Shown here: piece after piece, positions 22,656-31,960 of the stretch
Layout of the letters: each line of letters opens with the position of its first letter
How positions within the stretch are numbered: the stretch's first letter is position 1
NCBI GenBank assembly: GCA_963769715.1
Contig: CAVYNE010000030.1
Span: forward strand, 124,001 to 188,000
Length of the DNA: 64,000 nucleotides
Source of the DNA: Palsa-504 sp963769715
GTDB taxonomy: Bacteria; Actinomycetota; Actinomycetes; Streptosporangiales; Streptosporangiaceae
Direction: 5' to 3'
Translations under genes and position numbers: made by a program
The notes under the pieces: model-generated
What the model was told of the DNA's origin: nothing
Database searches by the model: none
The model's input: only the letters and a program-made list of their open reading frames with translations

Positions 22656-25295
22656 TTGGCAGAGAGCGCGGCCGCCAGACGCGGCGGCTCACCGGGCGCG
22701 CGGTTCGCGGTGACGAAGTTCCGGCCGCCGACGCTGCCCGCGACGCTGGTCACACGGTCGGTGCTGCAGGACCGGCTGATGGCCGGGGCGGGCCGGCGGC
22801 TGACCGTGGTCGTGGGGTCGGCGGGAGCGGGCAAGAGCGTGCTGCTCTCGAGCTGGGCCGCGGCCCGATCACCGGGCGTCACTTCCTGGCTGTCGTGCGA
22901 CGAGGCGGACGCTAACCCGGTGCGCTTCTGGGCCGGCTTCATCGAGGCCCCGAGGGCGCTGGTGCCGGAGTTCGGTGCCGATGCCGCCGACCTGCTCGCG
23001 ATGGACGCCGTCATGTCGGCTGACGTCACCGCGTCGATCGCGAACGACGCCGCCAAACTGCCTGTGGGGTCGGCGATCGTGGTCGACGACTACCATTACG
23101 CGGCGCCCGAGGTGGCACCGAACATGAGCGATCTGGTCGAGCGGTGGCCTGCCGAGACCGCCCAGCTGGTGCTGTCGAGCCGCGTCGATCCTGCGCTGCG
23201 GTTGCACCGGCTGCGAATGTCGGGTGAGCTGTGCGAGCTCCGTGACCGTGACCTGTATTTCTCGCTAGCCGAGAGCGGTGATCTGCTGGCGAACTTCGGT
23301 GTCGAGGTGGCCGGTACTGACCTGGCGGTTCTTTACCAGCGCAGCGAGGGGTGGGCGGCGGCGCTGCAGATGGCGGCGCTGTCGCTTCGCGGCGCCAGCG
23401 ACCCGGTGCGGGCCGCGCGGGCACTGCAGGTGCGCGGTCACGCGATCGCCGAGTATTTCATCGCCGAGGTTCTCGACCAGCAGCCGCCGGAAGTTACCTG
23501 GTTCATGCTGGATACGTCGGTCCTCGATGAGCTGACCGCGGACGCGTGCGCGGCGGTCACCGGGAGGGCGGACGCGGCGGTGCTATTGCGCAGCGTCGAC
23601 GCGGCCAATCTGTTCCTGGTGGCGCTCGATGATGAGCGGACCAGCTTCCGGTATCACCATCTGGTGCGCCAGGTGCTGCGCGCCGAGCTGCGGGCCAGGG
23701 ACCGGGCCCGCCAGCAGGCGCTAGAGCTGCGGGCGGCGGAATGGTTCGCAGCCACCGGTGACAGCCGGCGGGCGAGCCGTCACTTCCTGGCGGCACGGCA
23801 GGCCGACCGGGCGCTAGCGCTCCTGGAGGACCAGGCGGTGACCGAGTTCCTGCGCGACCCGGCGCTGCCGCCGCCGCTGGATCTGAGTATGGTCGACCCC
23901 GCGCTGCTGGCGGATGCTCCCGACCGGCTGCTGGCGCTGGCCGCTGACCTGGTGCTGTCGGGCGACCTGACTCGCGGTGGCGAGTACGTTGACCTGCTGG
24001 AGCGCGCCCAGCCGCCGATCGAGCCCGAGTCGCGGCAGGCGGCTCGGTTGGCGGCGCTGCGCTCTGTGCGCCTTGGGCTGATCGGGCAGATGGACGAGGC
24101 CGTGGCCGCGGCCCTGGCCGCACGGGCCATCCAGGAGCGGACATCGCTCAGTGATGAGTGGGTTGCCGCGGCCCTGCCGGGGGTCCTGCTACGTGCCTAT
24201 ACGTGCCTGGAAGACTACGAAGCGGTCGAGCGCGAGGCCGCCGCGGCCCTGGCCGGCCCGGCCATTACCGAGCCGGTCAACCTGGTGCTGGTGCCTGGGG
24301 CGCGGGCGCTGGCCTGGTTCGAGTCCGGCCATCTGGCCCTGGCTGCGGACGCGGCCAGGACAGCTGAGGCGCAGGCGCGGCGGCTGGGATTTGGCCAGCA
24401 CTTTTTCGCCATGGATTACCTGCGGGCGCTGGCCGGCCTCGCGCACGAGGGGCGCGACCTCGACGCTGCGGAGCAGTTCACCGAGCAAGCGCTATCGATC
24501 TCGGAGCGCAAGCGGCCCGCCGTTGAATTCCTGGCGCTGCTCGACCGGGCCCGGATCTGGGGGGGCCGCGGGCAGGTCCGCGACGCGCTCGCGACCATCG
24601 AGCCGGCCCGCCTGGTCCTGGCCGGGACCGGTTCGGTGCTGCTGGCGCGGGCCGATGAGCTCGAGGCGTTGCTGCGCCTGTCGCTCGGCGACACCAGCTC
24701 CCCGGTTGAGCTGGCCAACGGGCTGCCCGCCACCCAGCGCGCCCTGCTGCTGGCCCGGGTCGCGCTGGCTTGCGGCGAGCACCACGCCGCACGGGAACGT
24801 CTGCAGGCTCTGTCGCCGGGTGACCTGACGCCGCGGCGCGCGCTGGAGCGGCAGATACTCCTGGCCGCCGCCGCGATCGGGCGCGGCGATCCGATGACCG
24901 CTGGCATGGTGTCCGGCGTGCTGGCCACCGCCCGCAGCGAGGGCTTTCTCAACACGGTCGTCACCACCGCACCTCAGGTGACGGACTACCTGGCCGGGCA
25001 TTCGGCCGAGCTGCGGCCGGATCCATTCACCGAACAGCTGATCAGCGCGGCTCTCGAGGTCCGGGCCGCCGCACCCGAGGCCTCCCGGGCCGGCCGCGCG
25101 CTCATCGAGCCACTGACCGAGGCCGAGCTGCGCATCCTCAAACTCCTGCCGACCAGCACCTACCTGCAGATGGCCGCCACCCTCTATGTTTCGCGCAACA
25201 CGGTGAAAACCCACCTCCGGTCGATCTACCACAAGCTCGGCGTGGCATCACGTTCGGAGGCTGTTCAGCGGGCCGTCGACCTGCGCCTGCTCTAG
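22656..25295 (+). CDS. LuxR-family regulator of the MalT/LAL type (1)
   Basis: 879 aa; TTG 22656 is the only reasonable start before the conserved FAVTKFRPPTLPATLVTR. STAND ATPase region: Walker A VVVGSAGAGKSVLLSSWAA at about 50, Walker B AIVVDDYH at about 140, sensor-like LVLSSRVDP, and SFRYHHLVRQVLRAEL at about 330. A long helical TPR-like middle follows (about 370-780), and the C-terminus is a LuxR HTH (PLTEAELRILKLLPTSTYLQ, VSRNTVKTHLRSIYHKLGV). Large ATP-dependent activators of this kind control sugar catabolism or secondary metabolite clusters. In the HTH the usual EIA is replaced by LQMAATLYVS, still compatible. Another member follows directly. Confidence 0.9.
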   Translation: MAESAAARRGGSPGARFAVTKFRPPTLPATLVTRSVLQDRLMAGAGRRLTVVVGSAGAGKSVLLSSWAAARSPGVTSWLSCDEADANPVRFWAGFIEAPRALVPEFGADAADLLAMDAVMSADVTASIANDAAKLPVGSAIVVDDYHYAAPEVAPNMSDLVERWPAETAQLVLSSRVDPALRLHRLRMSGELCELRDRDLYFSLAESGDLLANFGVEVAGTDLAVLYQRSEGWAAALQMAALSLRGASDPVRAARALQVRGHAIAEYFIAEVLDQQPPEVTWFMLDTSVLDELTADACAAVTGRADAAVLLRSVDAANLFLVALDDERTSFRYHHLVRQVLRAELRARDRARQQALELRAAEWFAATGDSRRASRHFLAARQADRALALLEDQAVTEFLRDPALPPPLDLSMVDPALLADAPDRLLALAADLVLSGDLTRGGEYVDLLERAQPPIEPESRQAARLAALRSVRLGLIGQMDEAVAAALAARAIQERTSLSDEWVAAALPGVLLRAYTCLEDYEAVEREAAAALAGPAITEPVNLVLVPGARALAWFESGHLALAADAARTAEAQARRLGFGQHFFAMDYLRALAGLAHEGRDLDAAEQFTEQALSISERKRPAVEFLALLDRARIWGGRGQVRDALATIEPARLVLAGTGSVLLARADELEALLRLSLGDTSSPVELANGLPATQRALLLARVALACGEHHAARERLQALSPGDLTPRRALERQILLAAAAIGRGDPMTAGMVSGVLATARSEGFLNTVVTTAPQVTDYLAGHSAELRPDPFTEQLISAALEVRAAAPEASRAGRALIEPLTEAELRILKLLPTSTYLQMAATLYVSRNTVKTHLRSIYHKLGVASRSEAVQRAVDLRLL

Positions 25296-25413
25296 ATCGT
25301 CTCCGCTGCGGGTATCACCCTGCGATGGGCGACGACACCCCGGGAGGTGTCCCAGCAGGATCAGAAACCAGCCGCCGGGCGTCCCGGCGCAGGTTCCATG
25401 ACCCTAAGGACTA

Positions 25414-27672
25414 GTGGTGCGTGACGCATTCTCTGGCGATGGGCAGACCAAGCTCCATGCGCCCAGATCGCGACCGGTATGGGTAAAGCGGGCCCAGCTG
25501 ACTCGCTACCTGGCGGGCGCCGACGCCAGGCTGGTACTCGTGGACGCGCCTGCGGGCTTCGGCAAGACGACTCTGGTGGCGCAGTGGCGGTCCAGCGCGG
25601 GCGAGGGCCCGCGGTCCAGCGCGGGCGAGGGCCCGCGTTTCGCCTGGGTTTCGCTGGATCGCGGCGACGATGATCCCGGCAGCCTGTGGTGGCAGGTCGT
25701 AACCGCCCTGCAGCGAGCCTGCCCTGAGATCGACGGTGATGTCATCTTGACGGCGCTCCGGGCGCAGGCCGAAGACGTGGCTGGATCGGTGCTCCCCATC
25801 CTGCTCAACGAGCTGGGCGCGCTCTGCGCGCCGGTTGTCCTGGTGCTGGACGACTACCACGAGATCAAGAACGGCAGCTGCCACGACCAGATCGCGTTCC
25901 TGCTGCATCATCTGCCGCCAGCTGCCCAGATCGTGCTCATCACGCGGGCCGACCCGCCGCTCCCGCTGGCCCGCCTGCGGGCGGCCGGCGAGATGGTCGA
26001 GATCCGGCAGCGTGAGCTGCGCTTCACGCCCGCCGATACGGCCGCGCTCGTGCATGCTGTGGCCGGCATCCAGCTCACCGAGCCGGACCTGGCCGACCTG
26101 GTGGCCCGGACCGAGGGATGGCCGACCGGGGTCTACCTGGCGGCGCTCTCGCTGCGCGGTCATCCTTCGCCTGGCGCCTTCGTCCGCCAGTTCGCCGGAG
26201 ACAACCGGTTTGTGGTCGACTTCCTGGCCGAGGAGGTATTCAGCCGCCAGCCGGACGAGATCCAGCAGTTCCTGGTGCGGACTTCCATCCTGCCCCGGTT
26301 CTGCGCCCCGCTGTGCGACGCCGTCACCGGCTCGGCCGGCGCGGCGGACATCATCGAGGTGCTCGAGCGGGAGAACCTCTTCCTGGTGCCCCTGGACGAC
26401 AACCGGCAGTGGTACCGCTACCACCACCTCTTCGCGCAGCTGCTCCGCGGTCAGCTCGCCCGGACCGCGCCCGGGATCACGGCCGCCTTGCACGAGCGGG
26501 CCAGCGCCTGGCATGGCCGGTCGGGGTCCATCCAGGATGCGGTCAGTCACGCCCTCGCGGCAGGCGACGTCGCCGGGGCCGTCGACCTCATCGCGCGTGA
26601 CTGGTACGCCTACGCCGATGCCGGCCGGGTCGCGACGGTCCGCGGATTGCTGCGCTTGCTGGGCGATGACCGGATTGCCGCCAGCCCAGTTGCGGCGCAC
26701 TGCGCGGCCTGGATCGCGGCTATGTCCGGTGACCAGGAATCCGTGCTTCGCTGGCTGGGAGTTGCCGAGGCCGGCCACCACGTCGGGCCGCTGCCTGACG
26801 GAATGCGATCACTGAGCTCCTCAGCGGCACTGCTCCGAGCCATCTGCGGCTTCGACGGCCTGCGGGTTATGCGCGAGTCGGCGGCCACGGCCGTCGAACT
26901 CGAAAGCGACCCGGCCTCGCCGTGGTATGCCATGGCCAGGGGTGCGCTTGGTTTCAGCCTGTACCTGTCCGGCGCGTCCGAGGCCGCGGCCGCGTGGCTG
27001 GAGGAGGCAGCCCACAGCCAGGCGTGCTATCCGCTGACGCGCATGTTTTCCCTCTCCGTGCTGTCCCTCGTCAAGGTCGAGCTGGGCAGGCTGCCGGAAG
27101 CTCAGGAAGCCGCGGACGCGGCGCGCGTCCTGGCCGCCCGCGATGGTCTCGACGAGGCGCCGCAGAGTTCCCTGGCCTATACCGCAACGGGCGCGGTCCA
27201 TGCCGCGCACGGCGACCTGGAGGTGGCCAGCAGCTATCTTGAGCATGGTCTGCGGAACCGCCAGAACCTGTCCGGAGTCAGCCCGTGGCACACCTTCGAA
27301 CCCACGCTCTTGCTGGCCCGCGTGCTGCTCAACTCCGGAGACCGCGCTGGCGCCGCGGAGCTGGCCGATAAGGCCAGAGATGTGCTCACCGCGCTGCCAG
27401 ACGGCGCGGAAGCCCAGCGGGCCCGGCTGGCCGAACTCGACCTGTGGATCACCGGCCGAAAGGGCGTGCTGCCACTCGCCGCGCCGCTCACCGAGCGCGA
27501 GGTGGCCGTGCTGCGCCTGCTCCGGGGCACGCTGTCGCGACGCGAGATCGGGCAGGAGCTGCAGGTATCCGCGAACACCGTCAAGACCCATACGCAGGCG
27601 ATCTACCGCAAGCTCGGCGTGTCCACCCGGCGCGACGCGATACAACAGGGCGATCAGGCGGGGATCCTCTGA
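25414..27672 (+). CDS. LuxR-family regulator of the MalT/LAL type (2)
   Basis: 752 aa from GTG 25414 or 25417 after AAGGA. Walker A VDAPAGFGKTTLVAQW at about 45, Walker B VLVLDDYHEI at about 145, ITRADPPLPLARLR, and WYRYHHLFAQLLRGQL at about 335, TPR-like middle, then HTH LTEREVAVLRLLRGTLSRREIGQ and VSANTVKTHTQAIYRKLGV. It carries a perfect 24-bp duplication (25588-25611, 25612-25635) that doubles RSSAGEGP in the loop after Walker A. It lies 118 bases after LAL regulator 1 in the same direction but the two are only distantly alike, so tandem placement is not from recent duplication. Confidence 0.9.
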   Translation: MVRDAFSGDGQTKLHAPRSRPVWVKRAQLTRYLAGADARLVLVDAPAGFGKTTLVAQWRSSAGEGPRSSAGEGPRFAWVSLDRGDDDPGSLWWQVVTALQRACPEIDGDVILTALRAQAEDVAGSVLPILLNELGALCAPVVLVLDDYHEIKNGSCHDQIAFLLHHLPPAAQIVLITRADPPLPLARLRAAGEMVEIRQRELRFTPADTAALVHAVAGIQLTEPDLADLVARTEGWPTGVYLAALSLRGHPSPGAFVRQFAGDNRFVVDFLAEEVFSRQPDEIQQFLVRTSILPRFCAPLCDAVTGSAGAADIIEVLERENLFLVPLDDNRQWYRYHHLFAQLLRGQLARTAPGITAALHERASAWHGRSGSIQDAVSHALAAGDVAGAVDLIARDWYAYADAGRVATVRGLLRLLGDDRIAASPVAAHCAAWIAAMSGDQESVLRWLGVAEAGHHVGPLPDGMRSLSSSAALLRAICGFDGLRVMRESAATAVELESDPASPWYAMARGALGFSLYLSGASEAAAAWLEEAAHSQACYPLTRMFSLSVLSLVKVELGRLPEAQEAADAARVLAARDGLDEAPQSSLAYTATGAVHAAHGDLEVASSYLEHGLRNRQNLSGVSPWHTFEPTLLLARVLLNSGDRAGAAELADKARDVLTALPDGAEAQRARLAELDLWITGRKGVLPLAAPLTEREVAVLRLLRGTLSRREIGQELQVSANTVKTHTQAIYRKLGVSTRRDAIQQGDQAGIL
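25588..25635 (+). repeat. 24-bp perfect in-frame tandem duplication
   Basis: Two exact copies of a unit starting CGGTCCAGCGCGGGCGAGGG inside the LAL regulator 2 gene, duplicating eight residues in a loop next to the ATP-binding site without breaking the frame. Confidence 0.95.
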
Positions 27673-27681
27673 TCCGCTGTA

Positions 27682-28515
27682 TTAGGGCTTGTATCCGACT
27701 CCGCAGTAGGAATAGATCTCGACGACAGGCGCGTCGGGGTCGGGCCGCCAGTGCGGCACCGGCACCACGCCCGGCCCCACCAGTTCCAGACCCTGGAAGA
27801 ACCGGGCGAACTGCTCGGGGCTGCGGAGGTGGTAGGGCACCGCGCCGCTCTCGTTGTAGCCTCGCTGGGCCGCATTGAACGCCTCATTGGTGTCGGCGCC
27901 GTCGTAGAGCGCGAAGTAGCTGCCCGGTGGCAGGCCGGCCAGCAGGCCGCTCACGATCGGGTACGCCTCCTCGTCGGTGAAATGGCCCATGATCCCCATC
28001 AGCATGAGGGCGATGGGCCGGGTGAAATCCAGCAGGCCAGCGGCGGCGTCGAGGATCGCGGCCGGGTTCCTGATGTCGGCGTCCAGGTATTCGGTTGAGC
28101 CCTCGGGCGCGCTGGTCAGCAGGGCGCGGGCGTGCGCCAGCACCAGAGGGTCATTGTCCACGTAAACGATGTGGCTTTCCGGGGCCACCCGCTGGGCGAC
28201 TTGATGCGTGTTGTCCGCGGTGGGCAGGCCCGTGCCGATATCGAGGAACTGGCGGATCCCGGCCTCGCTGGCCAGGTACCGGACCGCGCGGGTCAGAAAG
28301 GCCCGCGAGGTCTGAGCGACCACGGCGATACCAGGGAATATCTCCTTGTATTGGTCACCGGCCTCGCGGTCGACAGCATAATTGTCCTTGCCGCCCAGCC
28401 AGTAGTTCCAGATCCGGGCCGAGTGCGGCACCGTGGTGTCAATGGCTGTCCCGGCGGTGCCATCAGGCCTTTCCGGCCCCGGCTCGCCTGGCGTTGGTGA
28501 ACGGTCATCAGTCAC
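27682..28515 (-). CDS. SAM-dependent methyltransferase, DUF574 type
   Basis: 277 aa. Hallmarks of the DUF574 family: HSARIWNYWLGGKDNYAVDR at about 32, SAM-binding FLDIGTGLPTADNTHQVA at about 90, VYVDNDPLVLAHARALL, and LMLMGIMGHF at about 170; the C-terminus ends VEIYSYCGVGYKP. These proteins are abundant in actinomycetes, often beside XRE/DUF5753 and DUF397 genes as here (next gene upstream is XRE at 28644). Substrate unknown. Convergent with LAL regulator 2, nine bases apart. Confidence 0.93.
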   Translation of the reverse strand: MTDDRSPTPGEPGPERPDGTAGTAIDTTVPHSARIWNYWLGGKDNYAVDREAGDQYKEIFPGIAVVAQTSRAFLTRAVRYLASEAGIRQFLDIGTGLPTADNTHQVAQRVAPESHIVYVDNDPLVLAHARALLTSAPEGSTEYLDADIRNPAAILDAAAGLLDFTRPIALMLMGIMGHFTDEEAYPIVSGLLAGLPPGSYFALYDGADTNEAFNAAQRGYNESGAVPYHLRSPEQFARFFQGLELVGPGVVPVPHWRPDPDAPVVEIYSYCGVGYKP

Positions 28516-28643
28516 GAGGAATCCCTAAGGGGTTTGGGTGGCTTGCGGCGATCCAGGATTTCTACGTTTAGCTGTCTTCCCGGCGATCCGAGACAATACC
28601 AGTCAGCCTGGGCATAATTGTGCCGGGGCGACCGAGTCGGGCC

Positions 28644-29531
28644 CTAGGTCTCCCGACTTATCTCGGTCAGGAAGCGCGCGCTCGCAGTGGGGGTTAGCGC
28701 TTCGGTGCTGAGGTGGTTCATGACCTCCATGTAGTGATCGACGTCCTCGCGTTTGTCTAGGTAGAGGGCGCTGGTGAGCTGCTCGATATACACGACGTCC
28801 GGCACTTCGGGCTCGCCGAAACGCAATACGGTGAATGACCCGCCCGCCGCGGCGTGCCCGCCCCGGCTGAACGGCACGATCTGAACGGTGACGTGACGCA
28901 GCTGAGCGACGTCGATGAGCCGTTTCAGCTGGGCCTGCATCACCGCGGTGCCACCCACGGGGCGGCGCAGCGCCCCCTCGTCGATGACCGACCACACCTG
29001 CGGCGGCTCGGGACCGGTGAGCAGGTCCTGCCGCTTGAGCCGCAGGTTCACCCGCCGGTCGATCTCCGCCGCGGATGCGGTCGTATGGCCGAGCAGGGTG
29101 ACGGCGCGAGCGTAGTCCTCGGTCTGGAACAGGCCGTGCACGAACTGCAGCTCGAACGTCCGGATGACCGAGGCGGCCATCTCCAGGCCCAGGTACGCCT
29201 CGAACCAGTCGGCCATGACGTCGCCGTACTTCGACCACCAGCCCGGGGAGTTGGCCTGCCGGACGAGCGCCACCAGGCCGGTCCGCGTCTTGGAATCCGT
29301 GACGCCGTACAGGGTGAGCAGGTCGGTCACGTCCCGCTCTTTGAGCCGCACCCGGCCGTTTTCCATCCGGCTTATCTTGGACCGAGACGCCCTGATCTCG
29401 TACCCGGCCTGCTCAGGCGTGACGCCGGCTTCCTCGCGAAAGCGGTGCAGCTGGATGCCCAGCAGCAGGCGCGGCACGGTCGGGCCGAAGGCGTCGCCAG
29501 CAGACCCTCCGTCCCGCTCGACCGTGCTCAT
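28644..29531 (-). CDS. XRE-family regulator with DUF5753 domain
   Basis: 295 aa from ATG 29531 (GGAG five bases upstream). HTH at about 20-60 (LHRFREEAGVTPEQAGYEI, ASRSKISRMENGRV), DUF5753 from about 110: IRTFELQFVHGLFQTEDYAR, LKRQDLL, WSVIDEGALRRPVGG, VTVQIVPFSRGGH, and the end YIEQLTSALYLDKREDVDHY. The DUF397 gene 29699 lies upstream on the same strand, the standard pair. Likely controls its own pair and developmental genes. Codon use matches the core genome, unlike the orphan XRE at 7970. Confidence 0.93.
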   Translation of the reverse strand: MSTVERDGGSAGDAFGPTVPRLLLGIQLHRFREEAGVTPEQAGYEIRASRSKISRMENGRVRLKERDVTDLLTLYGVTDSKTRTGLVALVRQANSPGWWSKYGDVMADWFEAYLGLEMAASVIRTFELQFVHGLFQTEDYARAVTLLGHTTASAAEIDRRVNLRLKRQDLLTGPEPPQVWSVIDEGALRRPVGGTAVMQAQLKRLIDVAQLRHVTVQIVPFSRGGHAAAGGSFTVLRFGEPEVPDVVYIEQLTSALYLDKREDVDHYMEVMNHLSTEALTPTASARFLTEISRET

Positions 29532-29698
29532 CCTCACTCCGGGAGCCGATGGAATGGTGCCGGACGGTCACCACCGCGCCGCCGCTAGATTGGCAACGGC
29601 GGTGCACACACGGCACCATATCACCGCGCAATGACACCGCCGTGACACCAATTATCCTCTCCTTCCCGGAAATAACGCGACAGTACCGGCCAAACTCG

Positions 29699-29938
29699 TC
29701 AAACAAGCAGCCCTAGGTCATCGAACTCGCCATTCTTGACTCCGGTCAGGAACGCCGCGACCTCGGCGCGCGTGTAGATCAGGGCCGGCCCGGACGGATG
29801 CCGGGAGTTACGGACGGCGATTCCGCCATCGGCCAGCTCAGCAACCTCGACGCAGCTCCCGCTGGGGTTGCTGGCACGACTCTTGCGCCAGCGCGCCGAA
29901 ACCAGCTCATCAGCCGGAATACCGTTGTTGACCTGCAT
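29699..29938 (-). CDS. DUF397 domain protein
   Basis: 79 aa from ATG 29938, with AAAGGAG four bases upstream. DUF397 signature: ARWRKSRASNPSGSCVEVAE, GGIAVRNSRHPSGPALIYTR, EVAAFLTGVKNGEFDDL. It precedes the XRE/DUF5753 gene (28644) by about 170 bases; these pairs are conserved across actinomycetes. Small, cytosolic, presumed to bind the XRE partner. Compared with the other DUF397 here (4707) it is full length and canonical. Confidence 0.93.
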   Translation of the reverse strand: MQVNNGIPADELVSARWRKSRASNPSGSCVEVAELADGGIAVRNSRHPSGPALIYTRAEVAAFLTGVKNGEFDDLGLLV

Positions 29939-30021
29939 CTTTCTCCTTTTTCTCACTGCCAGGGAAAAGGGACATCCATTGCGGAGGGCGTCTCAGGCCG
30001 TGACCACCGTCTGCACTGTGC

Positions 30022-30050
30022 AGCCTAACAGAGCAAATGCAAGTGCATAA
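30022..30050 (-). promoter_or_regulatory. Possible promoter of DUF397 gene
   Basis: On the minus strand TTATGC (30050-30045) and TAGGCT (30027-30022) with a 17-nt spacer, 85 bases upstream of the DUF397 start. TGCA-containing words recur around it (TGCACTTGCATTTGC, TTTGCACTAG further up), which could be an operator for the XRE partner. Confidence 0.35.
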
Positions 30051-30125
30051 GTACGTGCAGAAAAATTAACACAGACTAGTGCAAATGGTTCATGGGTGAG
30101 CCATTGCCATCGCGAATGCATGCGA

Positions 30126-30163
30126 AAAGAGTGCCGCTAACAGCAAAGAGTGCCGCTAACAGC
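30126..30163. repeat. 19-bp tandem duplication
   Basis: AAAGAGTGCCGCTAACAGC occurs twice in direct succession (30126-30144, 30145-30163), just beyond the hydrolase remnant. Confidence 0.95.
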
Positions 30164-30168
30164 ACCGT

Positions 30169-30347
30169 CCTCCCGGGCCTGAACCCGGCCCGCAGGTCGA
30201 TGTAGTCGACGTCGCGGATTTTCGCGAGTTCCCGCACGGCCGGATGTTCGGCTTCCATCCACGCCCGGATCATCGCGCTGGAGAACTCGCACGCGATGAC
30301 GGTGACGGGTATGTCGTAGCGCCTCTCGTCGGAGAGCCGCTGCCGGC
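30169..30347 (-). pseudogene. Remnant of alpha/beta hydrolase C-terminus
   Basis: The frame reads RYDIPVTVIACEFSSAMIRA, then VRELAKIRDVDYIDLRAGF. In complete alpha/beta hydrolases of actinomycetes this segment (VPVTVI.CEFSS...REW...VDYIDLPTGHWP) is the strand before the catalytic Asp and the loop to the catalytic His. Here the expected GHWP is lost and the N-terminal two thirds are absent because hisS begins directly upstream. A scar of gene loss. Confidence 0.5.
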
Positions 30348-30353
30348 CGGCTC

Positions 30354-31658
30354 TCAGGCGGCCGGCTCGCCGCCGAGCGCCCGCAGCTCTCCGCGCACGA
30401 TCACGCCATCGTCCGACCTAACGAGCACGAACCCGCTGAATCCCGCCGCTTCCAGCCTCTTGAGCTGGGCGCCGAACTTCCCGCTCCGCCGCACCGTCTC
30501 AACGACCCGCCCCGGCCCGGAAACCCCGCGTATCTCCCGCGCGATCGCGAGCGCCTCGGTCACCGGCACGTCGCTCTCGACCAGCACCGCGATCGCGTCC
30601 CGCTGCTGCTCCCGGGAGAGCAGGTCCACGATCCGCTCGAACCCGATGGAGAACCCGCAGGCGGGCACGTCGTGCCCGAGCGATCGCCCGATCAGCTTGT
30701 CGTACCGCCCGCCGCCGGCCACCGACCCGCTCATGTCCGGGTGGATGATCTCGAAGACCTGGCCGGTGTAATAGCCCATCCCGCGCACCAGCGTCGGATC
30801 GAACTGCCAGCTCAGCGGGTTTTGGGTCCGATTCGCGGCCAGCCGGTCCAGGCTCGCCGCCGTGGTGGCCAGGTCGCCGATCACGTCCGCCGCCAGTCCG
30901 GGCACGCTGTCGGCCAGCGCGTGCGCCAGCTTGTCGCCCGGCACGCCGACCAGCCCCTGGATCTTCTCCGTCACCGCCGCCACGCGCGCCGGGGGGAAGC
31001 CGAGCTCGGCGAGTTCGGCCTGCACCCCGTCCCAGCCGATCTTGTCGAGCTTGTCCAGCGTGATGAAGAACGTGTCGTACGCCTCCGGCGGCACCCCGCT
31101 GTCGGCCGCCAGCGCGGCCAGGAACCGCCGGTCCGACAGCCGGATCGTCGTGCCGGTCAGCCCGATGGCCGCCAGCGCCTCGCTGGTCGCCTCGATCAGC
31201 TCCGCCTCGGCCAGCACCGGCGGCTCGCCGATGATGTCGATGTCGCACTGGTAGAACTGCCGGTACCGGCCCTTCTGCGGCCGGTCCGCCCGCCACACCG
31301 GTCCCACCTGCAGCGACCGGAACGGCAGCGGCAGCGACGCGTGGTTGTTCCCGTAGAACCGCGTCAGCGGCACCGTCAGGTCGTACCGCAGCCCGAGATC
31401 AACCAGCTCGCGCAGCGGCGTGGCGGCGGCGACCTCGGGCGGCAGCCCGCGCTTGAGCACCTGGAAGATGAGCTTCTCGTTGTCCGCGCCCTCGCCGCTT
31501 TGCAGCCGCTCGATGTTCTCCAGCGCCGGGGTCTCGATCCGCTGGTACCCGAACCGCCGGTACACCGCGGAGATCGACTCGAGCACATGGTCACGGACGG
31601 CGACGTCAGCGGGCAGCAGGTCCCGCATTCCCCGGGCCGGGCTGTTGTCGATCTTCAT
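30354..31658 (-). CDS. hisS: Histidyl-tRNA synthetase
   Basis: 434 aa from ATG 31658, after AGGAAGG. Class II synthetase motifs: GMRDLLPADVAVRDHVL, motif 1 YRRFGYQRIETPALEN, RYDLTVPLTRFYGNN (His-A loop), motif 2 GPVWRADRPQKGRYRQFYQCD, YYTGQVFEI and GGGRYDKLIG, motif 3 CGFSIGFERI, then the anticodon-binding domain (AIAVLVESDVPVTEALAIA). Charges tRNA-His. Length and motifs are normal. It appears to be expressed alone; the region upstream (to 31960) contains the divergent small gene's promoter. Confidence 0.96.
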   Translation of the reverse strand: MKIDNSPARGMRDLLPADVAVRDHVLESISAVYRRFGYQRIETPALENIERLQSGEGADNEKLIFQVLKRGLPPEVAAATPLRELVDLGLRYDLTVPLTRFYGNNHASLPLPFRSLQVGPVWRADRPQKGRYRQFYQCDIDIIGEPPVLAEAELIEATSEALAAIGLTGTTIRLSDRRFLAALAADSGVPPEAYDTFFITLDKLDKIGWDGVQAELAELGFPPARVAAVTEKIQGLVGVPGDKLAHALADSVPGLAADVIGDLATTAASLDRLAANRTQNPLSWQFDPTLVRGMGYYTGQVFEIIHPDMSGSVAGGGRYDKLIGRSLGHDVPACGFSIGFERIVDLLSREQQRDAIAVLVESDVPVTEALAIAREIRGVSGPGRVVETVRRSGKFGAQLKRLEAAGFSGFVLVRSDDGVIVRGELRALGGEPAA

Positions 31659-31889
31659 GGCGCCTTCCTGTACCATCCGTGCCTGATGCGATGCCGCCGG
31701 TAAGCGGCACTTCCAAATGGTAAGGGCCGACCAGCCGGATAGCGCGATGATTAACCGCCCGTCGGCCGGAGGACCCCGCCCACGATCAACGATGCCGCCA
31801 CGGGCCTAGGCTATCCCGGCACTCTGGATCGGTCTGGCCCCTTGAGAGCCCTTAAGGAATCGTTAGCCTCGGCTTTGCTGCCCGGGGGG

Positions 31890-31918
31890 TTGCCGTCGGG
31901 ACGAGGCCCTCCTAGCGT
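31890..31918 (+). promoter_or_regulatory. Promoter of MT0933-like gene
   Basis: TTGCCG (31890-31895), 17-nt spacer, TAGCGT (31913-31918); 42 bases before the start codon at 31961. Good match to a vegetative actinobacterial promoter. Confidence 0.6.
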
Positions 31919-31960
31919 GGGGACCGACCGTGTTGGGCAATCAAGGGGGAAGGAAGACCC

